64,000 bases of DNA from Haemaphysalis longicornis (taxonomy: Eukaryota; Arthropoda; Arachnida; Ixodida; Ixodidae). The notes beneath the pieces were generated by a model, which was not told where the DNA came from, did not search any database, and saw only the letters and a list, made by a program, of their open reading frames with translations. Shown here piece after piece: positions 10,310-21,996 of the stretch; the first letter of the stretch is position 1, and every line of letters starts with the position of its first letter. The stretch covers positions 79,666,192 to 79,730,191 of the forward strand of contig CM023457.1 in assembly GCA_013339765.2 (NCBI GenBank), given 5' to 3'. A program made the translations under genes and the position numbers.

Positions 10310-11140
10310 ATTTTCGAATGCGCTTACTTTGAGTTGACTACCGCAGTTACGTAACGTCGTTTACAGGCAATCATTAAAATGTCGGACACCATTATAACAG
10401 AAGTATTCTTTTGTTGTAACAATTGATTCCGTTGAACCAGATTGCATCGCCCTTTTGGTTAGGCCAAGTGACGCGCTTGTGTAATGCGTCGTCTGCGGGT
10501 CGACATGCAAATAGGATGAGCATGAGGCGAGAGATTCGTTAAATTATTAGGTTTGGCAAGGAGGACCAGGCAGAAGATTGTGTCGGGATGGGTGTAGGGG
10601 CGAGGGGGGGGGGGGGGGGGGTAGGCGCTCAGGCTGTTTGTTGGGTAGAATTAGAGTTGCGCCGGAATCTTGTACGCCTGGCATTCTTTGTCTCCCAGTT
10701 TCACTAGAAGAGTCTCAATTGCTGTTCGCTTGTCCTAGATTTTAGGCAGCGTATACACACCACGGATGTGGTGTAGTACAAAATTTTTCCACGTTTGCTG
10801 CTGCTGGAGTTTATATTTTTTTTCTATACTCTTACAGTGGTGCGCGCATTCAACGAGCTGTAGTTGTGTTTATTTAAGGGAGGAGGAACGCTGCGCAGTA
10901 TCCATTTCCCTTCGTCAAAATTACCACAACTACTCGCCGGACTGTTACGATGTCGCAATCTGGTTAGCGTATACCAACGCTACTGAATACCATGTCTTGA
11001 GAGCAAGCTTCGTCGTCAAGTCGTAAATTTCCGAAGGTGAATTGGATTAAAATGCAAAATGTTCCTGAATAAAATTCGCGAACAATTCCAAATGCTTTCA
11101 GGTACAGAAAAAACTGGTGGAATGCTAGAAGTATTACCGC
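10310..11140. other. No gene recognised; 18-base G run
   Basis: Contains a G run at 10604-10621. The frame at 10766-11026 (plus, 86 codons) has no recognisable motif. No element termini were found. Confidence 0.45.
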
Positions 11141-11156
11141 TGAAAGGGATAGAAAG

Positions 11157-11250
11157 TTGACTGTTGACTGTAGGGTTTAACGCGCCGACGCAACGCAGGC
11201 GATGAGGCGCGCCGTAGTGGAGGGCTCCGGATTAATTTTGACCACCTGGG
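11157..11250 (-). mobile_element. Ruka-like SINE 3' piece with target duplication
   Basis: A 5'-truncated copy on the minus strand, starting at the conserved CCCCAGGTGGTC block and running to GTTTAACG and a CAGTCAACAGTCAA-like tail. It is bracketed by a 15-bp direct repeat, GAAAGGGATAGAAAG, at 11142-11156 and 11251-11265. The perfect target duplication shows a fairly recent insertion by target-primed reverse transcription. Confidence 0.9.
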
Positions 11251-11339
11251 GAAAGGGATAGAAAGGCTGGTGAAATACCGAGAACATTTTCTTTGATGAA
11301 CGAAAAATGTCTCGGGTGGCCTTTTTCAGAAGGAGACGC

Positions 11340-11566
11340 CAAAAAGATTGGCTGGCGATTACGATACTCCCTAATGCGATATTTGGGCGCAGCAGCAGTG
11401 CGCTGAGACAGCACTAACCCTTCCCGTGAGCAGTGGGAGAGCATGTTGTCCAGCTCGAGCCTCGACGACCAGATGATCTTAGTTGACCGAGCGGACAGAG
11501 CCAGGACAGCCTATGGACTTCCGGACTAGGAAGCCACCCCACAATTTATTTTTGCTCATTAAAGTT

Positions 11567-11600
<34 letters not shown>

Positions 11601-11975
11601 ACGGCAGCGATGATGAGCCTCTGCGTCGGCGGCGCGAAGTGAGTCTCAGGAAGTTACCGCGACCAGCGCCTTACGCAGAGAACGCACACCATCGTCACGC
11701 GCACGCCTCCCTCACGTTTTCGCCAGCGTCGCGCAGACGAGCGTCTCGTGCGGACACAGCATTCTGTGCCCCTATCCCACCGCACACTTTCGGAGAGCGC
11801 TCACGCCGTCACGGCGCACCGCCTCCCCCTCACAATTTCGCGATACTCCCCTCCTTTGCTTTCTTTCACTATTCGGTCTTGCCATCGTTCACTCGGTTAC
11901 GACGACGACGACGCTCAGCCCAAAGGCGGGCGCCGAAGGGCTGCGCCCTAAAAGCCTGCGTCGTTGCATACTCCA
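11340..11975 (+). repeat. Dispersed repeat R1, interrupted by a LINE tail
   Basis: This interval is matched in reverse orientation by 22715-23175. Shared blocks include TATTTGGGCGCAGCAGCAGT, the CACACCATCGTCACGCGCAC region, the GCGATACTCCCCTCCTTTGC region and GGGCTGCGCCCTAAAA. A LINE 3' end (11416-11599) replaces a few bases present in the other copy. Long open frames here have no domains and are not conserved in frame between copies, so I treat it as a non-coding repeat. Confidence 0.75.
11416..11599 (+). pseudogene. LINE ORF2 last 40 codons, 3' UTR and CT tail
   Basis: In frame from 11416 the plus strand reads NPSREQWESMLSSS, then LDDQMILVDRADRARTAYGL and PD with a stop. This is the same C-terminal signature as the copies at 16.0, 49.5 and 63.5 kb (REQWE ... 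LVxRA ... G.PD). A short 3' UTR with CATTAAAG follows and the insert ends in a (CT)n tract to 11599. It is an extremely 5'-truncated LINE insertion inside repeat R1. Confidence 0.8.
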
Positions 11976-12270
11976 GTCGGTGTCCCCTCCAGGTGCCTAT
12001 ATATCAGCCGCCTTGGCGATCATTTGAATGGTATCAATCACAAGATGGCTGATGTTTGCCTTGACGTTCCCTTGGTGGCCTTCTGCGGCAGTAGTGGCAG
12101 TGCACGTCAACTTTGGCGCAAGCAGCGATGTTTATAAGGTCGTTCGCACCAGTGACGCAGTAAGCACGCGAAAGTGAGCCTATCCGAGCAACACCCGCAC
12201 TAAGCTGGAAACGAGACCTCCAGAGTGTGCAGGTTGTTTAGGCACATTGTATGGAACAAGATGAACGAAT

Positions 12271-12760
12271 AAAATTAGCAGTGGCTTAGCTCGGCTACGC
12301 CAGGATATACGTAGCGTGAGCTAAGTTTCAGCTGGTTATTCTTAGCTTTCCTGGTTGTCTCGGATTAGCTTGATTATCATCCTCACTGCTGCTTCAATGA
12401 CACACACGTGGTATACGCATTATGTGACACATGTATATTTATCAAGCGGCTCCGGCGCAGCGTCACCAATCGCCCCAGAGATAAGCTGGTTCCACAGGCG
12501 CACGCCGGTGTTGTTGTTGTTGTTCCCTTTTTTTTTGCTGCGACGCACGAGCCATCGGTTCCACACCCGGCCACCCCTCGCATGATCATCAAGTGGACCG
12601 GGCCGCCACGTGCAGAACGGAGGTCGGCGAAGACGCTGGGCGCGTGGGTTGTGTGTGAGAGACGCCGGGCAGCGAGCAACGTTCTGTGCGCCGTGTGACG
12701 TCACTGCTCCTCGCGCATGCGCAGCACGGCTCTCCAGGAGCATATCGAACAGGCAGCACA
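12271..12760 (+). repeat. Composite dispersed repeat D, copy 1
   Basis: 12271-12394 is nearly identical to 28171-28297 (GCAGTGGCTTAGCTCGGCTA head, GATATACGTAGCGTGAGCTAAG). Then ATCAAGCGGCTCCGG, and CTGCTCCTCGCGCATGCGCA near 12705, also recur around 28.4 kb. Unlike the 28-kb copy it has no TCCAA array. No coding capacity is seen. Confidence 0.7.
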
Positions 12761-12775
12761 AAAAGGAAGGAACAA

Positions 12776-12850
12776 AAAAATTACACCATCTTCCCGTAGG
12801 TGGTGGTGGTGAAAAACATTTATTAAGACTATGTACAAGTGAGAGATAGG
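12776..12850 (-). repeat. LINE-type 3' tail next to a MITE terminus
   Basis: TTACACCATCTTCCCGTAGG (12780-12799) equals the terminal repeat of the MITE at 21729-21980. It is followed by (GGT)n and, on the minus strand, TACATAGTCTTAATAAATG, a retroelement 3' end with a polyadenylation signal. This is probably a junction of two truncated elements. Confidence 0.5.
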
Positions 12851-12857
12851 GGCGGCC

Positions 12858-13165
12858 TTAAAGGGAAGCTGAAGCGCTTTCCAAAAAAAATTGAGTTAGA
12901 TTAACAGTTATATAGTTTCTTGCGCGCTGATTCCGAATATCACATTGAAATTTATCGTACATGAGTCCAAGTGGCATTTATCTTGCAAAAAGCGCGGCCC
13001 CGTTTGAAAGACGCGCGCTTTTCGTCTTTTGACGCCGCTGATTGGTTGCGCCCGTCATGACGTCAAAGGAGGACACCCTTCGGCCGCGCGGGTTGTCGGA
13101 AGCATTGCGAACGATCCCACGGTTGCCTTTGTGGCAATTTAGCTTGCAGTTTAATTTTCGCACAT
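12858..13165 (+). repeat. TTAAAGG-family repeat
   Basis: It begins TTAAAGGGAAGCTGAAGCGC. Its closest relative is the minus-strand copy starting at 15922 (TTAAAGGGAAGGTGAAGCGG). It includes TGACGTCA at 13058-13065. The end is uncertain. Confidence 0.5.
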
Positions 13166-13169
13166 GACT

Positions 13170-13985
13170 GGAAGTTTGTTTTATAATTTCCCGTGCTGTT
13201 GGTTCAATTATCTTGGAGCTTAAATTTGCTTTACACGACAGAGAACCCCAAAGCAGTGACTGTGACGTCGACTAGTGGGTTCCATCAAAATATTTTTGAA
13301 TTAGGCAATCAGCATAGGGAGACTTTATACCTTATGTTAATATTAGGTACTGCCTTAACTGTTTCTTATTATACACAAAACCATTTATGCCGAAGATTAA
13401 TGGGCGTTTTATAAACAATCTACCAGCGAAAAGCACGTACGTGCACTGCGCGAAAAAATAGCGTTCATGCGCTGTAAACGTATATGCGAGACACATCTTG
13501 CCGGTACACGCATAACCAACAAGCAGACTCTGCTTCCGCATTACTTTGTTCGTTGTCGCCCACCCCAGCCCCGTTACTCATCCCCGTACACAGACCCACA
13601 CGCGCGCGCCATTTCGGCAGCGGCGCTACGGCGCCTCCGCCATTGCTAGCTGCACTTCCATGAGTGGCGTCTTACTGCTTCACATGCATTTATTCTGAAA
13701 ACACTGCAGCATACTAGAGCCTGCTCAGCATTATTAGGGCTTGATTTTCGCTTGTGCGTTGCGCATTCTGCTTCAATATTACGGCCACCTCGTTATAATT
13801 AACAGACCAGTCGGACAAGGCAGTTACGTTGTAGTTACGTTACTTTAGGTAACAATCACCAAACGTTTGTGATAATGAATCATTGGCCTGTTTCAGCATT
13901 TCTAGATTTAAGCATTTACCGCGCTAGTCGGACAGAGGCCGTATATTTACTCTTCGCTCCTAATTTTTTTAGTATCATCATTATA
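13170..13985. other. No gene recognised
   Basis: Only short frames of under 75 codons. No repeat structure apart from the TATATA target of the fold-back element at the right edge. Confidence 0.45.
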
Positions 13986-13987
13986 TA

Positions 13988-14882
13988 CAGGGTGTCCCAG
14001 CTATCATGCACCAAGATTAAAAAAAAAGAGAAATTGCGTAACTCCAAGAAAACCTAGTGCATAATGTTTGCAGCACTGTGAAGAAGCGGAGAGTAATTTT
14101 TTCGTTAATGAGACTTAATAATTAATGGTAATTAATTATCTAACTCGAGAAATACTGTCCTAATCACTAAAATGTCAATGAGGCACTTGTAGTTAACCAC
14201 GAGGGGCATCTAACTGCGCTATTTTCAGCGACGAACTAATTGCGTACTCATTTATTCTGACTGATAAAGGAAACCCGCGAAATATGAAAAATACCACGTG
14301 ACGACGCTTACGCGCGCATTGTAAAGCAGCGTCCCCAAACAAAGCTGATTGAAAGCAACTGCTTCGCGTGTTACCCGCCCGAAGAGACAGCGCATCACCT
14401 TAATAATAGCATGCATGGAAGGAGCAGCAGCAGCAAGATTCGCGGCACGCGTGTGCAGATAAGGAACAAACTCGGCGCGATTTCTTCTTCTTTTTTTGTC
14501 TATTTCATTCTGGATAACTCAGAGGCAGCCTGTTTGAGGGCATTGCTTTACGGTGCGCGCGGAGGCGCCGTCACGTGGTATTTTTCATATTTCGCGGGTT
14601 TCCTTTATCAGTCAGAATAAATGTGTACGCAATTAGTTCATCGCTGAAAATACCGCAGTTAGATGCCCTCGTGGTTACCTACAAGTGCCTCATTGACACT
14701 TTAGTGATTAGGACAGTATTTCTCGAGTTAGATAATTAATTACAATTAGTTAATTAAGTCTCATTAAAGAAAAAATACTGTCCGCTTGTTCACAGTACTG
14801 CAAACATTATGCACCTGGTTTCTTTCGAGTTACGCCTTTACTCTTCTTTTAAATCTTGGTGCATGATAGCTGGGACACCCTG
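13988..14882. mobile_element. Fold-back MITE with about 350-bp terminal inverted repeats
   Basis: The termini CAGGGTGTCCCAGCTATCAT (13988) and its complement ending at 14882 are perfect for at least 30 bp. Complementarity continues with small gaps through about 14337 on the left and 14533 on the right, leaving a central loop of about 195 bp. TATA flanks both ends, consistent with a TA target duplication. There is no transposase, so it is non-autonomous. The termini and the TA target fit the Tc1/mariner group, but that assignment is inference. Confidence 0.9.
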
Positions 14883-14889
14883 TATATCA

Positions 14890-15630
14890 CCGACTATCAC
14901 TGGAGCACACTTGAGGTTCAGTGACAACAAGTGCTTGCCAGGTTATAATATGCAGCCACACAGAATCTTGGGCAAAAAATTAGGCCCCCGCAGTCAACAC
15001 AAATTATGGTACGGTGGTGGTTCGGAGTGGTGTTTTTTTTTTTAATTCCAGACAAACATCACCCTATGTATACATGTATACTTGCAAAATAAGTAATCTG
15101 GTTGTCCTGGTTCTTTTACTTTGTAGGAATACTGTTTACCTCTTAGCCGGGAGAGAACTTCTATCAGGATTGGCCCCTTGTTTTATAGTTTCGCCAAAAA
15201 ATTGTTTTTTTGAACACTGTCCTGAGCCCATAGGGAAAGAAAACCGACGCGTTTAACGAAACAAGTATTTCCTGAACAAATGTGACTTGGTTTCTGGAAT
15301 GGAACTAAACATCCCCGGCCAAAGTACAGCAGTATTCCCCATCCTTCCTAAATCTAGGATCTAATGTGAACATTCACGTCCGTCGCATCAAAAAAAAAAA
15401 AAAAAAAACGCATTGGAGCGGTTTACAAAGTATTTAACGTAGTGTAGTATATTCTCTGTCATCAAGCACAGCCACCTCGGCTGTCGCTTCCGTATGTTAT
15501 CAAGCATCCCGGAGTGGCATTATTCTGCTTAGGAATACGGCATGATAACGTATGCCTCGTTTGGCGTTCGTGCATACTTTTTGAACACGAAAATTGTACA
15601 AATGAGTGCTATCAACCACAACAACAACAA
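14890..15630. other. No gene recognised
   Basis: AT-rich sequence with a T run near 15034 and an A run at 15390-15408. Short frames lack motifs. Confidence 0.45.
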
Positions 15631-15639
15631 GTATCATTC

Positions 15640-15922
15640 ACAAAGGAAACACGGCGAAAAGAGCATGGCCGACTAGCCGAGGCGGCCGATCCGGCCGGAA
15701 GTCCAGGTGTGACGTTTTTCAGCCGGTTTTCGCCCGCGCTCTTCGGTCTTCCGGCATCGCGCGGCGAGATGGGGGCGGGGCATCGGGCCACTTTTGTTTG
15801 CTCATTGCGCCGCTTCTATTGCATGTATTGCGAAAATATTTCGTACACATGAACTATTCAATGTGTACTTGCTGCTAGTCAACTTTTCTTTTAATTCTAA
15901 AACCGCTTCACCTTCCCTTTAA
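15640..15922 (-). repeat. TTAAAGG-family repeat next to the LINE 3' end
   Basis: On the minus strand the copy starts at 15922 and reads TTAAAGGGAAGGTGAAGCGG, matching the head at 12858. It directly abuts the 3' end of the large LINE, in the same orientation. The distal boundary is approximate. Confidence 0.5.
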
Positions 15923-15955
15923 GGGCCGACCCTGTACAAACTCTAGGAGGAGTCC

Positions 15956-18900
15956 TTAGTCCGGGACCCCTGTGGCTTCCGCGGCGGCGCGCGCCCTGGC
16001 CACGAGGGCTCTTACGCCCTCCAAGGTCGAGCAGCCGAGCAGGGCAGCCTCCCAGCTCTCACGGGTAGGGGGGGAAGGGGACGTGATTGGGGGGACCGCC
16101 GGGTTGGATGGGCATGCCCACACCATGTGGAAAGTACCCGCAAACGGATGATCACAGTGTGGGCATTCCCCGGAGAAGGCCGGATTGAAGTGCTTAGTAT
16201 CGCCGGGCACAATACCGTGTTGGGGTATAGCCGTAAGAGCCAGCTCTCGTCAGCCTTAGTCAGGCCCGGCGCCGGAGGCGGTAATCGGAGCCTGGTTGAT
16301 TTGTACATCGCTGTGATGTCGCGAAATGAGCTGACCGGGTTAGGTTCTGGATCGTCAAAAAGATGGAGGGCGAGGAGGGTCCGGGAATCAAGCGCGCGGG
16401 CTGAGGATCGGCAGCCTCGTTACCACCTAGTCCTGCGTGAGCTGGAGTCCAGATGACGGAACGTGTATTTGGGCGGTCCATATAATAACAGCCCTTGAGG
16501 ATTCGAGCAGCGCGAATGGTGGTGCGACTTTGGTAAGATTTTGGCACGCACTCCGCGAATCGGTAATAATGATCCGAGATGCGGGGTCCGCTGCGGCGAG
16601 TGCTATGGCGACTTCCTCCGCATGAGAAATGTCCGGTGCTCGAAAAGTGAGCCCTTGAACAGGCACGTTTTGATGGATTACGGCTGCCGTGTACCACCCC
16701 CGTGGTGAGGGCCAGACGCGTCCGTGTAGAATACTCCAGGCCGGGACCCATAGCGTCCTTGCAAGGCTGTAACCCGCGCAGTTCGCCTGCCTTCGTGAGT
16801 CCCCTAGCCATGTTTTGGGGTAGAGGCTGGATATCCAACGCACCACGCCAGTCCTCTGGGATCGTGGTTCGCTCTTCTGCCTGATATGTGTAGGAGATGT
16901 GGAGGCGTTGTAAGAGGCATCTCCAGCGTGCGACTTGGTAAGCCGCAGGTACTGGTTATGGAGATGGGCCTCTTTGAGTTCTCCGTACGTGTTGGTCATG
17001 CCCCAAATCTGCAAGACGCTGGTTAGACGTCGAGATAGGGAGGTCGAGGGCGCGCTTGTATATCTTGCGGAGAATGCCTTCGAGCGTGTGCACATCACAT
17101 TTGCGCAAACGTAGGTAGGGTGTCGAATAGAGGATCCGACTGGTCACGAAAGCGTTGGCGAGGCGCAAAGCATCGTGGCTTCTGAGACCCCCCGCTTGTT
17201 TGAGACCCGACGGACCATGCGGCCCACTTGATCCCCGACCATACGTAACTTGCGCAGGGTTGTGACTTTCCTGCTCTTGTGTATGAAGAGTCCCAAGACG
17301 CGGATTTCTTCGCGTTCCGGGATTGGCCCGGTGCTCAAGGAAAGTGCGATTTGAGTCGTGTCTTTTGGTTTGGGGCGAAGATGCACGTACTCCGATTTTG
17401 CAGGGGAACATTCGAGGCCGCAGCGGCGAGCGTATTCATCTACGACCGTTGCTGCATGCTGCAGGCTGGCCTCAATGCTGCCAAGGAACCCTGGGTTGCC
17501 CACAGCGTGATATCGTCGGCGTACAGAGCGTGCCGTACACCGGGGATATCCTTCAGCAGTGGGGGGAGATGAGCCATGGCGAGATTGAACAAAAGAGGAG
17601 AGAGGACCGCTCCCTGTGCTGTTCCTCGAGTACCCAGAGGATATGGGCCATGCTCCTTGCCTTGAATGCGGAGGTACGTCTGCCGTTCAGTCAGGAACTG
17701 ACGGATGTACCTGAAAGCATTATACCCACAGTTCGTTTGGGAAGATGGGTAAGAATGATTTCGTGGGTAACGTTATCAAAAGCCCCCTTAAGATCTAAGG
17801 CGAGGACTACCTTATCGTTACTTGGATGCTCGATCGGCTCAATGACGTCACGATGAGTGGAGTTGTAGGAGAATGTCCTGAGCAGAGCGATGTGGACGAA
17901 AGCCGTGCATAGTGTCGGCAAAAGTGTGCTGGACCTCGAGGTAATCGGAGAGCCTATCTCTAACCATTGTTTCCATAAGCTTCCCCACACACGAGGTTTA
18001 ACGAAATGGGGCGTAGATTGTCGATGTTGATAGACTTGCCTGGTTTGGGAATAAAAGTTACAAGAGCCGTTTTCCAATCAATTGGTAGCGGTTCGCGCCC
18101 CTCCCAAATTTGATTGAAGTAGTCGAGGAGGTGAAGGTATGCTGGGTCTGGGAGGTTGGCTAGAAGCTTAACCGTCACTTGATCCCGACCCGGCGCCGTT
18201 CCTCGCTTCATTTTCGACAGGGCCGCCTTCAGATCGTGGAGTTCAAAGCAACGATCCAAGTCTGCGTTCTCCGAGCCTGCATATGAGAACGCCGGGTCGA
18301 TGGAGTCCTGCGGGCCACAGATATATTATCCCTAAGGAGCCTGTGCCAATTTATCCGCGTCAACCGCGTAAGCGTGGAGCGTGCGTTGAAGATGTTTTTG
18401 CGTTTCTGTGCGCGTTTGGCTAGGATCGATGAGGGCCCTGAAGAAATGCCACGTGCTGCGGTGGGACATATGCTTGGCGGCATTGTTGCAGCGTTCTACC
18501 CAATTCGAGTCAGCGAGGTGGGCCGAGTACTCGGCCGCTTCCTGAGTGAGGGCTGCTATGCGGAGTTTGAGCTTACGGTTATGCTTCTGTCGGCGCCAGC
18601 GGCGGACTAGGCTACGCCGAGCCTCCAAGATATGCAGGAGATGTTTATCCACCGCCGGCGTGGCCTCTGAGAGCTGAACTGTATGCTCAGTTTGGCGAAG
18701 CGAAGCGACGTCACAAGGTGTTCAGACCAAGTGGCGTAGCCTTGCTGAGCTATGGGGGCCGAAGTCGTGTACTCCGAACGGAACTTGTCCCAGTCCGGAA
18801 GTTTCGCTTGTTGATGGGGACGGGTAAGGGGATGCATCCGAATGTAGTGAGAAGAATGCAATGGTCGCTGCCGAGAGTTTTCATCGGTGTTGAGCCATTC

Positions 18901-19497
18901 TGCATCTGATGTGCTTGGTAAGTGTAAGATCAGGACATGTGTCCCGAGTTACAGAGTTGCCAATGCGGGTTGGGTGTGCGGGGTCCGTTTGGATAGTGAG
19001 GCCCAAGGTGGAAATAAGTTCCACCAACTTTCTACCACGCCGTTCCTCCTTACGGTAACCCCAGTGAGGACTAGGGGCATTAAAGTCCCCTACAATGACA
19101 AGCGGCTCCCTGCCTGCCACCGTAAGGGCTTTGGTAAACACATCAGCGTAAGTTACGTTAGGCAGTTTGGAGAACTGTAGATGTTGAGGATGTGTAGGGA
19201 CGGATCTTGCTTCCTAAGTGGGAGGAGAGTCACCATAACGTACGAATAAAGCGGATCGCAGTCGAGATCTGCCAGTTTGGCGGTGTAATTCTGATGTACG
19301 CAGAGTGCGGTTTGTGCATCCCTTTGGTACACGGTATAATTTGTGAGAGATACGTGCTCGCCCGTCTCCTGAAGGGCCACTACCGCGGGCAACTGCGGAT
19401 AGGTTTGTAGGTGCAGCCGGAGAGCAGCCCGCTTATTGCGTGCCCTAAAATCCGCGGCAATTCCACTGTAGGATTGTAAAAATAGCCGAATTTGCAC
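15956..19497 (-). pseudogene. LINE ORF2: endonuclease, RT and RNase H, frameshifted
   Basis: Domains in order on the minus strand: AP endonuclease (19497-18881; VVALQET, ILNIYSSPN, GDFNAPSPHWGY, DTCPDLTLT); a linker with a coiled basic region (18860-18330); reverse transcriptase (18260-17500; TAPGRDQVTVKLL, FIPKPGKS, LALDLKGAFDNV as motif A, TAQGAVLSPLLFN as motif B, YADD at 17523-17512); RNase H (17098-16427; HAEEVAIALA, TDSRSACQNL, WTPAHAGLGGNEAAD); and a terminal zinc finger (16210-15956; CPHCDHPF ... HMVWACP) ending ATGVPD. The protein would copy its own mRNA at a nicked target. Several frame changes and stops make this copy defective. The motif order and identities leave little doubt about the family. 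Confidence 0.92.
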
Positions 19498-19511
19498 GGT
19501 CGCGGCGCGAT

Positions 19512-21606
19512 CTAGGGCCGTTTCCCGCCATCGTTAGAACTAAACGTGTGGGGGGCCTCCAGGAGAGCAAAGGGCTGCATAGGGGGTCCGCTGCTCGATC
19601 CGGTGCTCACTTCCGAGGTCGCAGTCGAACTGTTAGACTGCTGGTCTACCTCGGCCACCTTGGAAAGGGGCCGGGATGCTTGAGAACGAGATCCTCGCTT
19701 AAGCTTAGGACGGCGGGTGCTAACAGTGAGTTGGAACATCTGGGCCGCTATCTTGCCCGGGATGCGGTCAAAAGCGGTTTGGAGGGCGGCAGCCAATCGA
19801 TTCTCGATCATGGTCCCTATGGACGCCATCTGGGCCTCTAGGTTGCTTAGGCGCTCCTCAAGCGGGCCGAGGTTCGCAGCGGTTTCCCTGTGTTCGGAGG
19901 GGGAACTATCCATCGCCTCCGGCGCCTGCCCGAGTGGTGCCGAATTAGGTGAGGACGAGCGGTTCTCAAGCGCCGCACCGTCTGCGTTAACGAGGCAACT
20001 TGGGCCTGTAACCTGCGGAATTCAATTTGTTCCCCTGTGGGAGTGGAAGGGGTTGGCGGTTTGGGTTGGGAGATCACGTAGGGTGTGGGCGAAAAGGCTG
20101 CCCCGCCCGAGCTGCTCACCTGGGATCCTTTCCGAACGCGGGGGCCCACGATGAATCCCCCTGGGCAGCGGGTTTGAGCTCAGGTGGTGGCTGGTTCGGT
20201 TTGGATGGGGCGGGGAGCCTGCCCTGTGTTAGGCTTCATGGCTGTAGGTCCGTCCGGAGTTGGGCCTCGCCGGGAAGGCCCGATAGCCACCGCTCCAGGG
20301 CGCGGGGGCGGGTCAGGGTTGGTGGCAGGAGGCTGAGCCCCCTGCGGCGATTCCCGAGCCCGGCTTTCGCGGCTTCCGTGGGCGTCGACGCTTCGCTTCT
20401 TGCGGCCGGCTTGACCTTCCCGATGGAGGAGTGGACGTCTTGGGTGGGCGGGCGCCCTGGTAGCGTTCCTTACAGCGCCGGGTCCCCGGTGACGTGGGAA
20501 CCAGCACACAGAGCACACCTGGGCGTACACTCATGTGGGGCACGGGCGCCATCCGTGAGCGGCACGCCTTTCCGCAATGCCGCAAAAGTCAAGGTTTGGA
20601 GGCCGGGACAGGCGTCGGGTCGATGCCCAACAGAGTCACCTCGACCGCAGGCTGGCACAGTTTTTTGTACGGCTTGCACCGCGATCAGCAGGGCATCGTA
20701 GGGAGCCGTACCTGGGCTTCACCTTGCCGGAAAAGGTGAGGCGCACCTTATTAGAGGTGCCCAGTCGCCGGACGTGTAGAATCTCGCCTTCAGGCCAGTA
20801 AAGGCTCTCACGAAGTGCGGCTTCGGTGTCGGAGCTGCGCACCGTCACCACTCCATAACAGCAGTCTTGAGTGTCCGCGCGCAAGTACCCGAACAGGGGC
20901 ACCGGACCAGCGGGTGAGGGAACTGCAAACTCACCGATAAGTTTGTCCGCTAGTGTGCGGGGTGCGAGGTGTAAACTAAGATAAGATTTTGTTCCCGCAC
21001 CATCACAACAGTGGACTAGCCGTGTCGCGGTGCTCCGAGGTGGGCGATGAGGCGCGCGACCGGCCCCGTTCTCGGGGAAAGCGTTCGGCGAGGGACAGCT
21101 TGAGTCCGGGGTTTGAGCACAACGACGAAGTCCGTTGCTTTCGGCTTCGGCAGGGTTGAGGATGCCACAAAAACCTCTTGTTCCTTCCCCCGCTGCGGGC
21201 CCGCGGAGTGCGTCCAGGCGCTGAAATTGTTGAGAGCAGGCGCCAGCGTCCTGGTCGGCAGCCATGGCCAGGGACGCAGCGTCGGTGGAGGCCGCCCTAG
21301 ATGCGTTGCTCGCCTGCTCCCGACGAGCTGAGCCGTCGGCAGTAACGCGGCGCTCTTGAAGGATTGGGGCAACTCCGGTGGGCTGTCCAAAGTCGGGGAT
21401 GGAGGTCCAACCATGCTGTGAGGATCATTCCAGTTGGGGTGTCCGCCACGGTTGCGCTGCGGTGCTGGCCGGCCGTCCTTTCTACCGGGAGGCGCCATGG
21501 CCGTTAGGCCTGGAGACGCCTCCGCGTGGTCGAGACGTAATCGCCCGTAAAAAATGTTGGAGGGGGCCACCCTGCCGAAATGTTGGTATCCAGATGAACC
21601 GATCAC
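19512..21606 (-). pseudogene. LINE ORF1, gag-like nucleic-acid-binding protein
   Basis: This is the reading upstream of ORF2 on the same strand. A basic, proline-rich N-terminus (21500-21270) leads to a middle region with LSLHLAPRTLADKLIGEF and EGEILHVRRLGTSNKVRLTF (about 20980-20740). Two zinc knuckles follow near 20640-20490 (CGRGDSVGHRPDAC and CTPRCALCAGSH). A C-terminal coiled coil (LEERLSNLEAQMASIGTMI, about 19860-19800) ends at a stop at 19512, 15 bp before the ORF2 frame. ORF1 proteins of this LINE group bind the element RNA. Frameshifts occur at about 21270, 20650 and 19980, so no full protein can be made. Confidence 0.85.
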
Positions 21607-21728
21607 CTTTCCGGTGACGGTGGAGAATTTTTTGGGGGGTTAGAAGAAGTACCTGTCTGGGTTCCGAACGAAAATCGTCGGAGCCGGTGAGCTGCACATC
21701 CGATACGATGGCGCGCTCGCAGCGCCCC

Positions 21729-21980
21729 CCATCTTCCCGTAGGCGAACCATGAACCCTGATTAGTATGCAAAGCAGCCATGGGGTCGATTCAAGTGCCCA
21801 TTAGTTTTCAGTTCGTCGTTTCCGTTAGGTTGAGGTACGTAGCTACCGTTATATTTACAGTTTGGTTTCCATGGTAACTACCACACTTTTCACTTACCGG
21901 AACTACGAAATGGGAAATTGCGCTGAGCACATGCTGCTGTTTCGCATACTACTCAGGGTTCCCTACGGGAAGGTGGTGTA
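21729..21980. mobile_element. Short MITE with inverted termini
   Basis: The left end CCATCTTCCCGTAGG (21729-21743), followed by AACCCTGATTAGTATGC, is mirrored on the right by GCATACTACTCAGGGTT and CTACGGGAAGGTGGTG (ending about 21980). The element is about 250 bp and non-coding. The same terminus occurs alone at 12780-12799. It sits at the 5' junction of the large LINE. The superfamily was not assigned. Confidence 0.65.
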
Positions 21981-21996
21981 ATTTTATTAGATGCGA

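Larger units (their letters stand above)
15923..21728 (-). mobile_element. I-type LINE, near full length, decayed
   Basis: About 5.8 kb on the minus strand with the order ORF1 (gag-like), endonuclease, reverse transcriptase, RNase H and C-terminal zinc finger. That order, with RNase H downstream of reverse transcriptase, identifies the I group of LINEs. Both ORFs are broken by many frameshifts and stops, so the copy is not autonomous, although individual motifs such as YADD remain intact. The 5' boundary is set by a MITE at 21729 and the 3' boundary by a TTAAAGG repeat at 15922. No target duplication could be identified. Confidence 0.9.

Noticed and set aside
19717..20701. Plus-strand frames of 145 and 224 codons
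   Set aside because: Shadows of the GC-rich LINE ORF1 on the minus strand.
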